Under the pieces are notes generated by a model that searched no databases, had not been told where the DNA came from, and saw only the letters and a program-made list of their open reading frames with translations. 64,000 bases of DNA, from positions 17,449,037-17,513,036 of the forward strand of contig OZ038532.1 in NCBI GenBank assembly GCA_964036665.1, given 5' to 3'. A program made the position numbers and the translations under genes. This DNA is from Gordius sp. MW1 (Eukaryota; Nematomorpha; Gordioida; Gordea; Gordiidae). Below, one piece after another: positions 34,092 to 44,848 of this stretch (position 1 is the first letter of the stretch; each line of letters opens with the position of its first letter).

Positions 34092-35236
34092 TAGAGAACT
34101 GCACGGGTGACCCGAGACCCGACCCGGACCCGACTGGGTAGAAAATTTGAAAATGATTTCGGGTCGGGTCGGGTCCGGGTAGAAAATTTGAAAATGCTTT
34201 CGGGTTGGGTCGGGTCCGGGTAGAACATTTGAAAATGCTTTCGGGTCGGGTCGGGTCAAATTTATAGAGTCGGGTCCAAGGTTTATACATTGTAAAAAAC
34301 ACGCGAGACCTATTTTTTTAATTATTGTTAATTGCTAAGCAAAAAGTGTTTTTAAATATCGAAATGTACAACTAATTTGGATCATTCTTTCATTTAATTC
34401 TCTTCCTCTTTTTTTAAATTTTAAAACTCCTAACTCTGAAGTGCTAGCTAATTCTCATCACTAATTCAAACTACATAAATTACTCCTGTTTTTAATTTGA
34501 CTATTAAAAGGTAAATTATTTCAATAAAGTTATCTTTTAAATTTTTTTAGTGTTAACCGGGAAGTTTTAGCTAATCCTCATCGTTAATTTAAATTACATT
34601 TAATACATATATAAAAGTTAACTTAAAGTAAGTTATAATTTTATATATGTTTCATTTGCAAATTTATAATTATATAATATTTTTTTTCTAATAACTCATA
34701 ATTAATTTTATGTTTCATATCAAATGAATTTATCTTAAAATCCACTTTAAACTTAAAACATTTGAACAATCACTTAAATTTCATCATATTTACTATTTTG
34801 ATCATAATCAGCTATATAATAATGGTTTCATAATAACAATAAATGGATGTTAAATAGTTTTCTCAAGTCTATAACATAGGAGCAATTTACTTGATATTAG
34901 GACTAAATATAGATAATTTTTTCACCATCCCCCTTAAAGAATACAAATCATCATGGTGTTTATTTGTCGATGTAATTTTACACACAGCAATTTTCGCGCT
35001 CGAAAGTAATTTGTTATAAAATTTTTCGGGTCGGGTCGGGTTCGGGTTGAAGTTTTTAAAATGCATTCGGGTCGGGTCGGGTTCGGGTAGAAAATTTGAA
35101 AATGATTTCGGGTCGGGTCGGGTCCGGGTAGAAAATTTGAAAATGATTTCGGGTCGGGTTGGGTCCGGGTAAAAAATTTGAGAGTGATTTCGGGTCGGAT
35201 CGGGTTCGGGTTGAAAAAAGTGACTTTGCAGTTCTC
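34092..35236. mobile_element. hAT element, TAGAGAACTGCACGGG ends, GGGTCGG repeats
   Basis: Begins TAGAGAACTGCACGGGTGAC and ends GACTTTGCAGTTCTC. It sits between CCTTACC and CCTAACC, within a repeat whose uninterrupted form (CCTTACCAAACCCTATGCC) is seen at about 33810. Arrays of GGGTCGGGTCGGGTCCGGGT with GAAAATTTGAAAATG spacers lie at both ends (34115-34270 and 35025-35215). The AT-rich centre is non-coding. Confidence 0.85.
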
Positions 35237-36019
35237 CCTAACCCTATGCCTTTACTAATGTGGGTTCGAATCCCGGAGAGGGCAAAATTTTTATTTATTT
35301 ATTAAATTAATATATTGTTCTTGTTAATACCATTGATAATATGACTTTTTAACCGTGCCCTGACTACTGACCAATGGAAAAAATGACCATTGGCCAAATT
35401 GTGAATCGGAATTTTTTTTCGTTTTTTTTCTAATTAATATATTGTTTATGTTAATAACATTGATAATATGACTTTTTGTCGTCCGCTGGCTGCTGCACCT
35501 AAAAAAGCTTATGCTTCTACTAATGTGGGTTCGAATCCCGGAGATATTTTTTTTTAATTTAAATTAATATATTGTTCTTGTTAATATCATTGATAATATG
35601 ACTTTTTGACCGTGCCCTGCCTACTGACCAATGGAAAAAATGACCATTGGCCAAAATTTGATTCGAATTTTTTTTTCGTTTTTTTTGACTCGTATGTATT
35701 TATAGACCGTTTCTTGGTACTGACCAATGGAAAAAAATCACCATTGGCTGGAAAGAAAATCACCATTGGCCAAATTGTAATTCGAAATTTTTTTTCGTTT
35801 TTTTCTTCTAACTAATATATTGTATTTGTTAATACCATTGATTATATGGCTTTTTGGCCGTCCGCTGCCTGCTGACCAATGGAAAAAAATCACCATTGAC
35901 CAAAGTGTGAATCGAATTTTTTTTCTCTCGTTTTTTTTGAATCGTATGTGTTTATAAATCGTCTCTTGGTACTGACCAATAAAAAGAATGACCATTGGCC
36001 AAATTGTGATTTGAAATTT

Positions 36020-36780
36020 TTTTCCTTTTTTTCGTCTCTTTTTGCGATTTATGCATTTATAGCTATGTTATATAATTTTAGTCATTTTAAGTAAAGTTTA
36101 AAATATAATTTTATCGGTTATTTTAATGAAATAAATATATTGCTTCTTACTATAATTTAAAACATTATTTAAAATTATTTATTACATATGGTTTTATGGA
36201 GATAAAACGTGGTTTTGTAATTATCATTATCTAATATCTAGGCTTATAAAATTTAACACATATTTGATGAAATAATGACTTTATAACATGCCAAATTTTT
36301 TAAATATAGTTGGGTTAAAAAAAATATTAAATAAAATAACAATGATCTTTTATAAGACACAAAAACTTTGAGGCAAAATTGTTATATCATTGTTAGTTGA
36401 ATTTCCATTTGTTTGCATATTGTTTAACAATCCACTTTCGTCACTCTAACTTCAAGTATTATCAAGGGCATAGCTAGGAGGAAACAGGGGCAATTGCCCC
36501 CCCCCCTCCTTCTCATAATATATTTCTTATAAATTTAATAGAATATCATTTTTTTTACTGAGCATTTAATTATTTTACTGTGCATTTGATTATTTTACTG
36601 TGCATTTGAATTTTCTACTGCGCGAAAATTTAATTTTTTACTGGGCACATTAATTTGTTCTCATAAATATACTTTAAAAGTCAACAGTGGAGTCAACTTA
36701 TGCAATATCATGCATAGCTTCCGAAAAAAAAATTGGCATCATTTTATAACACACCCGAACCCTATTCAGGTTTTATCGAT
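36020..36780. other. AT-rich segment with a short G-run MITE remnant
   Basis: A GGGCATAGCTAGGAGG...CCCCCCCCTCC fragment at 36468-36510, then three diverged TTTTTTACTGNGCATTTGAT repeats at 36550-36650. Nothing else supportable. Confidence 0.4.
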
Positions 36781-36784
36781 TTTT

Positions 36785-36917
36785 TAAATTAATGCATAAG
36801 AGGTGCCCCACCCCTCATCTCTATCTCCCTCGCTTTACCCTTCACTGTTTTTTATCGATTTTTTAAATTAATATATAAGAGGTGCCCCACCCCTCATCTC
36901 TATCTCCCTCGCTGTGT
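36785..36917 (-). repeat. Inverted counterpart of the GAGGTGCCCCACCCCTC repeats
   Basis: Two units of AAGAGGTGCCCCACCCCTCA then TCTCTATCTCCCTCGCT, the reverse of the pair at 21160-21250. They mark the same repeat family in opposite orientation 15 kb away. Confidence 0.75.
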
Positions 36918-36951
36918 TACCCGCGTTCGTTAGAATATTTAATGGGATATA

Positions 36952-39493
36952 GGCTAAATCCCGAAAAGGCACAATCCCGAAGCTACAATAATGCTACTGC
37001 TACGATTTTCAAATTTCCATATGTTTTTTAATTTTAAAGTTTTATCCATAATCAAGAGCAAGATTTGGGTGCCCCTTTACAATTTACTTATGTAAGAATC
37101 ACATTTAATTAACCTCTGCACCAAGTAACATAATATAGCTTTATTTACAGATCACTGATGAGTATTAATATTTAGTGACAAGGTATAAATTAAAGGATGC
37201 CATTAATAATAATCGTTTGGAATCAATATCTAAGGTAATTTTAACGTATTTAAAATCAGGGAATCATTAATCCTATTAGGTATACAATAATGTTTGGGTA
37301 TTATGTACTCAAGAGCTATATTTGGGTGGAACCTTTACAATTTACTAATTATATAATTAACTGATATACGTTTGTTTGGTATAAGGTGGTGTATAAATAA
37401 GCAATATATAATAAATTTAAGTATTATATAAAGGATATCATCCCAGTGCTATCCCATGCCTCTAGATTCTTTTATAAAAGTTGATTAATGGAATATTTAG
37501 AACGTTAAGTGATATAGTTACAGAGTATAATCTCAGCAAGTAAACATATAAGAAATTTGTTAAAGTTTTTTTGTACTTTAATAGAAAAAATATTAAATTT
37601 TAAAAGGGCAATCTCTTTAGCCATTAGATTAAATAGAAATTATTCATACAATTTATGATGCTATATAACTTAATTTAGATCCTATAAGATTGTAAAGGGA
37701 TCATTGTTAAATATGATTAGTATCAATGTGCATGTGATTAGATAAGCTTTTGTATTAAGTTTTTGCTATTATTATAAGGCAAATTTATTTATAACTAAAT
37801 CACTAACTATTTCTATTTTATTTTTATCTACCTCAACTAATGTTTACTTATTGATGTGCTGTTATATTGATATATAAGATGATTGATGGATGAAACTCTT
37901 ACCCCAATTTTTACATTTAATGCTTACCAAAGAGCCTAGCAAAAAAATGCCTTAAAATCTTGTTCTTGTTTTAAAAAGTCTAATTAGAAAATGTTATAGC
38001 AGGTTATGAAAATCTGGTACCTATCAATAACTTTTTTAGGAATGTGAAAAATTTTATATTTTACCAAACTTAATTTCAAGAAATATCAATAATATACTTA
38101 TTGTCATATAGAAATTTAAGTTAGACCCACATTATAAAAATTTTGTTTTGGAAAATATTACATGTATATTTCTGATACCATTTTATGGAATTTGTTGAAT
38201 TTATGGTTATAAAATTGTAAATAATGAGTAATCTATCAATGAGTAAAAGATTGGTTATACTTTCATTCATTTAATCTATATATATCTAGCATAGGCTTTT
38301 ATTTGATAAAATTAAGCTCTAACAATCAACAAATAACAATATTTTAGCTTTGTTTTATAATCTAATTTTATAGTTTTAAGAGTTTATACATTATAGTAAA
38401 TATTATTAAAGCTTAGCAACTTAATACACAAAAATTCTAAATTAATGAACTCATTATACTATGTTTATTAAGTTACTTAATTATAATTTTCATTTTAATC
38501 TACAATAAATTAAATTTGATACTCATTTTTACACAAAAATTATCATTTTTATAGTTGTATATGTTTATAGACATTACATTTAGATTTTTTCATATTATTA
38601 AATATAACCTTATATGATGTATTTTTATTTAAAGTGTCAACACTTCCTTAAGTTTGGACGATTCTATTAATTTTTGTTTTTAAGTTTTTTTTAGCCAAAT
38701 TTTCTAAATTTATAGTTTGTACCTTATTTAATATGTTCATCATAAAATTAAAAAAGCTATTTTTGTTATGAGCAAAATTAGTCATATTCAAAGAAACTTT
38801 ACCTAAGAGTTATCTAAATATCTCCTGCACTTTTAAGAATCTCAGTATTAATTTAAGGAATCATTGATTTAACCTATTTATATCTAGAATAGACTTTTAT
38901 TTGATGTAATTAAGCTTTAACAATTAACAAATGATAATACTCTAGCTCTGTTGTATAATCTAAAGATTTGTAGGAAGAACTGATACACCCTCTCCTAAAA
39001 AATCATAGAATGTTATAAATAAACTTACAAATAATTTGAATAAGCTATATAATATATAAGTGCTAAGAATTATAAGTTACCTTCATGTGAGATGTCAAGA
39101 GTTATCTAAATATCTCCTGCACTTTTAAGAATCTCAGTATTAATTTAAGGAATCATTGATTTAACCTATTTATATCTAGAATAGACTTTTATTTGATGAA
39201 ATTAAGCTTTAACAATTAACAAATGATAAAGTTTTCCATCTTTAATTTTGGTATAATCCAAGTCTTTATGGGTCAGAATCAAATTTTTTCTACTCGACTT
39301 TTTAAATTCTAAAGATAATTTATAAATATTTAGATATTAAGCTTACTTATACTTTCTGTATTATCTTGATTTGTTCTCTCAACCAAATATTCATTAAAAG
39401 CTTGATTATATGATTGCATATTTTTTACCATATGTTAATTGCCGTAAAAGTGTAGCATTAAAATTCGGGATTGTGCGCTTTCGGGATTTAGCC
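36952..39493. mobile_element. 2.5-kb non-coding TIR element, GGCTAAATCCCGAAA ends
   Basis: TIRs of about 40 bp: GGCTAAATCCCGAAAAGGCA then CAATCCCGAA at the left, and TTCGGGATTGTGCGC then TTTCGGGATTTAGCC at the right, flanked by TA on both sides. A TA target suggests a Tc1/mariner-like or similar DD(E/D) element, but no transposase frame exists. The interior is extremely AT-rich, with a roughly 130-bp direct repeat at 38806-38938 and 39095-39227 and a weaker third copy near 38240-38345. Confidence 0.75.
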
Positions 39494-40377
39494 TAGGAAC
39501 CTTACTGAACCTTGAAAATTAATAATAGGTTTTTAAAGAAAAGTAAAAAATATAGCAAATGAGATTACCTTGTAAATTTTTAGTTAATTTTTAATTCAAC
39601 ATTGTACAGAGGCGTTAGTTATTTGAGCGAGTAAAAATAAAATAGAAAATCTATACCTACCTAACAGCTCATGTGGGGCCTGATAGAAGTTGCTTGCGGT
39701 TGTAGTATATCTTTAAAATCCACGATCTTATTCCCATTTCCCATTCATACCACTACTGTTTGAGGTTATTAATTACTATGCAATTTATGGGCTCGTTTTT
39801 TGTTGTCCGTCCGATGATGTCTAATGTCTAGCAAGTTATTTTAACCAGCTTCCTAACGTTAAGGTTCGTGTTCAATCCCGGGAGAGGACGAATATTTTAT
39901 TTTTTCTAAATTAAATTAATATTTTGTTCTTATAAATAACATTGATAATAGGACTTTTTGGCCGTCTGCTGGCTACTGACCAATGAAAAAATGACCATTA
40001 GCCAAATTATGAATCGAAAGTTTTTTTTTCGTTTTTGAATAAGTTAAGATTGTTAATTACCCTAAGCCCTCCCCAGTGCGTATGCCTCTACTGATATGGG
40101 TCCCTGTGCCCCTACAAAGGCTTATGCCTCTACTGATGTGGGTCCGAATCCCGGAGGGGCAAATTTTTTTTTGTAATTAAATGGAAAATTTGTATAAATA
40201 ATTAACTAATCATTTTGCATTTAATACCCCCCTATAGGCATTCTCGCCCCTTTCCACCTTTCTCTCCCATAAATTGCATAGCAAATATGCTACGTTAATA
40301 CGGAGTATAGATGAGTCGTCCCCCCCTTCCCTTCCTCCCCTTCTCCCCCTTCCCACGAGGGCCGAAGGCCGGAGTTT

Positions 40378-40797
40378 CTGTTTTCTTTCGATTTACCCTG
40401 AGACCACTTTCTTCTATTGCATTTACCCATCTATTTACAATATTAGCCAATTCTTGTTCACTTTTGGCACAGAGGATTATATCGTCTGCAAAGATCATTG
40501 CCCAAGGAGCTTCCTCGCCCAAATCCTTGGTAATAACATCCATTATCATTATGAATAGGAAGGGACTAAGAGCTGAACCTTGATGGACTCCAGAGTTAAT
40601 GGCAAAGCCCTTTGTAGTCCCCACCGTTGTTCTAACGTATATTTCCCTTGTACATATCTTTTATTGCTCAGACGTACAATTCTGGAACGTTGTTTTCTTT
40701 TAGACATTTCTACACTAAAGTACGAGGAACTTCATCGAACGCTTTTTCTTGATCGATGAAACACATGTGCATGGTTTCTTTGAGAAAAATTGCTTCG
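40378..40797 (-). pseudogene. RTE-type LINE reverse transcriptase, central part
   Basis: Minus-strand pieces: ETMHMCFIDQEKAFDEVPRT, then two stops and a frame change, then SGVHQGSALSPFLFIMIMD and APWAMIFADDIILCAKSEQE with the catalytic FADD. It ends GLRVNRKKTE at the junction with the 7-kb insertion. In RTE proteins the next residues correspond to those starting at 33416 on the same strand. Confidence 0.9.
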
Positions 40798-41565
40798 GGG
40801 GGGGGGGGTATTTTCAACTTTGGGGGGGGGGGGTAAAAATTTTTTAATTGCTAAACGATTTTGTTTAATATTTACTGATTTTTATTGGTGATATATAAAT
40901 AGATACATACACGCATAATCATTAAATAAATACACGTAATATAACGGGCAAGTGTTTTTTTAAAAAAGTAACAGAATTTTTCTTTGTTTTTTAAAGGCAT
41001 ACTTCTTCATCGCCATATCTAGATATTCTTATACAGTGGTCTAAAGATATCTCCCCTAGCCTGTTTCTTAATGCAACCATAATTCGGTTCATTGCACTAA
41101 AGGACCTTTCAACAGTCGCCTTTGTCAAAGGTATTGTCATTAGTTTGGCACCGAACCGTTTCAACTCTTCATACCCTAAATTGCATTTTTGAATAAATTT
41201 TAAAGGTGTTTCTGATCCATTCAAAGTAGCCGCAAGAAATTTGAATGATTTTAGTCGGCATAAAGATATTCTTCGTCAAAATGCCTATTAAAAACTCGTT
41301 TAAATTAGGGTTCACAGATGTTAAAAAATGATGTCTATGAATGATTTCCACCCTATTTGTAAAAAAATATAATTTCGCCAATTTTATATTTTTTTATTGA
41401 CAAATTAAAATAATTTATTGAATTTCAATTTTAGCCTATTAATATATTTGTGACTTCATGATGGAACTTGAGTTCATGCTTCAATCAAAACTCTCCGGGG
41501 GGTATTTGAAATTTCTGGGGGGGGGGGGTAATACCCCCCGGGCTCCCCCCTAAAAGAAACCCTGG
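40797..41565 (-). mobile_element. hAT element fragment with G-run ends
   Basis: Long G-runs at 40797-40833 and 41497-41530. The right end is CTAAAAGAAACCCTG, shared with 33053-33118. It encloses a transposase fragment on the minus strand. It abuts the RTE central part; the left terminus is not resolved. Confidence 0.6.
40991..41381 (-). pseudogene. hAT transposase C-terminal fragment (ZMYM/TTF-type)
   Basis: The frame has FGAKLMTIPLTKATVERSFS, AMNRIMVALRNRLGEISLDH and CIRISRYGDEE, the hATC dimerisation helix in the subtype found in TTF-finger and ZMYM-like hAT proteins. The preceding frame (41169-41381) overlaps and probably holds the upstream part after a frameshift. Catalytic core absent. 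Confidence 0.82.
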
Positions 41566-41569
41566 AACC

Positions 41570-43400
41570 ACTCATAGTAAAATCAACGAACTAAAACTAC
41601 CAAAATTTTTATTGTTTACAAAAATATATAATATTTACTACACTTGGGTGACTTTTTAATATTAATTATATAAACATATTGATTTACATCTAATACTTTA
41701 ATGTGAATTATAAAAAATACACACAATTAATGTTACTGAATTTATAAACATTACAAAAGTTTAGCCGAGATCTCCACGAAAAATCGCGTATCGTTTCGGG
41801 TCAGTTTTTCAATTTCTCGTTATTACTTTTACAGAAAGATCAGGTCAGTGCGCATCTTCGTTAGAATATAAAATTTTACTGTGGGTAAAGCTATAGCTAT
41901 TAAAATCACCTTAGGTAAAACTGTTCGGTTTTTCTGCATCACTATGTACGTTATAAGGTGATCAGCATTTTGATAAAAAAATATTTGTGCTGATTCAAAT
42001 GCCACACTTATATCCTCTACAATATTATTCGAACTGTTATCTTGTTTTGCCTATGTGACCGTTCAAACTATTATTATAATTTTGTTTCGTCTAAATCTTC
42101 CCGAAAATTATCTTCGACTGAAGCAAAGGCAAGACATAATTCCATCTATTTAAGCTAACATTATGTATTGATTGCTATGCGATTTATAAGCTCGCTTTTG
42201 GTTACCTTGTCCGTTAATTGCTAAGGGGCTCATTTTTGGTTGCCCTGCCCAACTATTATCTTTCTTTTAATTGTTATGGAAACTTATTTTGGAAAAAACT
42301 ATTTTTGCTTTCGCATATAAAGTAGCTAATAACTACTGGTTGGCTTTAATTTTTCCGACATCGCCCGTGCCTAAAATCCATTTTCATTTTTGTGCCCCGA
42401 CTGATTGCCTTTTTACATAAATTTCTATTAGCAACTTGTTGTTTTATAGGGGATAATGGCGAACTGGCTGAATAATTCCCTAAAAATTCATGATGGCCAT
42501 CGCTTATTTCTAATTTGTCTGACTCTGGTCTTAGGCCAAAATCCTTTTTGATTGCTATTTTCGTAAATCTTACTTTTTGAAAGCTCACCTCACCCTACAT
42601 TCAATTTGTCTGACCTCAGCCCGTGGAATATGATTAGCCCCTTGACGTTCACTTAACGATATGTAAACAAACATTTTAACAATTATACCTCATCCGTTAA
42701 CATAATTATGTGGTGGCTATAAATTGTTTTTTGGGTTTTATAAATTTATATGCAATCCTAGCACTCCTACCCCAACTAGCCCCCCTAGAGGTCGTGCAAA
42801 TCGTGCGAATTTTCCAATTCACGAGCACGGCCTTCGCCAATTTCGTCTAGCAGTTTTCAGGCAGGCTCGTATAAAAGTTTAAACCAATTACTCTAAATAT
42901 ATGTTCGCATAATTAAAAACAAATATAATTGAAAGGCTAAAAAACATAAGGGATATCGTTTCAAAATATAATTTTATAGTCACTGTTAATCAGTTATTTT
43001 CATTTCTATTATTCTTAACCTCTTTCCTCTTGCAGCAGGTATCCTCTCAATTTTTCTTGAAATAAATAACATCGACATTTTGAGTAGGTTAGTTCAACCA
43101 CAATAATAATACAACTAGATTGAAGAGGGTATGTAATAACAAGTCCGAAATTATAGGTTACAAAAACATCGGTGTTTTGCCTATTTTTAAATCTAAATTA
43201 ATAAAACTAATAAATGAGAAAGTTTAAATTTAAATGTTAAACAACACAAGACACTCTATATTTATCAGAAAAGCAAGTTTAAATTTATTATATTATTCAA
43301 TAAAGGCTTTACAAAATTATTTTTGTTTAATCATTAAAACAGATAAAAGATTATAAAAAACAATCCCTTTAAACTCGGCGACAAGAGTGTTCATTATATA
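41570..43400. other. Intergenic with a degenerate repeat end
   Basis: At 42163-42260 GATTGCTATGCGATTTATAAGC and TTAATTGCTAAGGGGCTC are eroded copies of the GCTATGCAATTTATGGGCTC end. An 80-codon minus-strand frame at 42346-42588 has no recognisable domain. No gene supported. Confidence 0.4.
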
Positions 43401-43519
43401 AATTACTAGCTGACCCGGCAAACGTTGTTTTGCCATATTAAAAAAAAATTTAAAAAAAATTAAAAAATTTAAATAAGAAAATTTAAAACTACCAAAATTT
43501 TTTTTAAAAACTCAACTTT

Positions 43520-43925
43520 ACGAAAAATAACAATAATTGATATTTTTAAAGGTGGTTAAAAACACAAAATTTTACCTCAATAATGTTCGAATTTAAATTT
43601 TCACGAAGCAAATTTTTTTAAGTCAAATTTACATATAATCAAAAAAAAATATCGCGCCTGGCCTTTATGATAAAATATAAACATAAGGCGGATACGGATA
43701 CGCATATAGTTTATTTAACGAAAAATAACAAATAATTGATATTTTTAAGGGTGGTTAAAAACACAAAATTTTACCTCAATAATGTTCGAATTTAAATTTT
43801 CATGTAGCAAATTTTTTTAAGTCATATTTACCTATAATCAAAAAAAAAATATTGCGCCTGGTCTTTATGATAAAATATAAACAAAAGGCGGATACGAATA
43901 CGCATATAGTTTATTTAAGGAAAAA
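43520..43925 (+). repeat. Roughly 205-bp direct tandem duplication
   Basis: TTTACGAAAAATAACAATAAT ... GGATACGCATATAGTTTAT occurs twice in succession, with a few changes (TCGCGCCTGG/TTGCGCCTGG). It lies just inside the Helitron 3' end. Confidence 0.8.
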
Positions 43926-43974
43926 TCAAACGTTGTTTTGCCATTTAACCGGATGTATTAGCAGAATATATATC

Positions 43975-44848
43975 ATGGGCGTACTCAGGTTTTGAATTAG
44001 GGGGGGGGGCGGACAGATTATTAAAATTTTTTGCTTTACTATCCAAAAATTTTCCTGCGACCGTAATTTAAATTAGGGGGGGGGGCAAAATATAATCTGT
44101 TTTTTAATTTTTAAGGGTATTTGTATTGAAATTTGATCCTTTTATTAATTAGGGAGGGAGGCAGCCGCGCCCTCTGCCCCCTGGCTAATTAGGGGGGGGC
44201 ATATAGATAAATTTCAATAGATTAGGAATATATCAAATATAATTGGTAAGTGTTTATTATGCAAAAAAAAATTTAAACAAATAGTTAAAGAGGGTCCAAG
44301 GCCCAGGCCCACCCAAGAGAGAAAACCTGGCTCCATGGCTCCCCCCCAAGGAAAAAATCTTTGGCCCCCTGGCCCTTCAAGCAATTTTTTTTATTTTTAT
44401 GTAATTAAGAAACAATATCATAATCATGGGCGTAGCCAGGGGGAGGCTGCCCCCCCCCTAATTAGCCAGGGGGAAGCAAGGGGCGCGGCTGCCCCCTTCC
44501 TAATTTAAAAAAAGAAGGATTTCAATACGAAAACCCTTAAAAATTAAAAAAAATTATGTTTTACCCCCCCCCCCCCCTTAATTAGCCAGGCGGGGGCAGG
44601 GGGCGCGGCTACCCCCCCCCCCCCCCATTTAAACTTAACTCAAAATAATACAGATTGTCGCTAAGCGAATTTACACATAAATATAAATTATTTTGGTAAA
44701 ATGAAATTTAAATTACGGTCGCAGGAAAATTTTTGGATAGTCGAGACCTTTTTTTATATTTTTTTTGCTCTCAGGAAAATTTTTGGGTAGTCAAGACCTT
44801 TTTTTTTAATCTGCCCCCCTCCCCTAATTCAAAACCTGGGTACGCCCA
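43975..44848. mobile_element. Nested G-run MITEs with CATGGGCGTAC outer ends
   Basis: Outer ends CATGGGCGTACTCAGGTTTT and AAAACCTGGGTACGCCCATG form a long inverted repeat. Inside are further CATGGGCGTAGCC (44426) and GGCTAATTAGGGGGGG blocks, so at least one sibling element inserted into another. Runs of up to 14 C. Non-coding. Confidence 0.75.

Larger units (their letters stand above)
33590..36010 (-). repeat. CCAATGG-hairpin tandem repeats, array 3
   Basis: The same unit as arrays 1 and 2 but inverted (TGACCAATGGAAAAAATGAC, CATTGGCCAAA, CGTTTTTT). It occurs about eight times and is split by the hAT element at 34092-35236. Another unit lies at 39955-40030. Confidence 0.82.
33417..40377. mobile_element. 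7-kb composite insertion splitting an RTE element
   Basis: The two RTE halves would join in frame with nothing lost, so this block inserted cleanly between them. Its ends are TTAATTGCTATGCAATTTAT (hairpin-forming) and CACGAGGGCCGAAGGCCGG (also hairpin-forming). They match the ends of the 19500-24028 domain in reverse. Inside are CCAATGG repeats, tRNA T-arm-like segments, a hAT element (34092-35236), a TIR element (36952-39493) and a second copy of the family end (39773). Confidence 0.7.

Noticed and set aside
40770..40797. CATGGTTTCTTT as the left TIR of the hAT fragment
   Set aside because: On the minus strand it encodes the RTE residues ETMHMCFIDQ, so it belongs to the LINE. The true hAT left end is unresolved.
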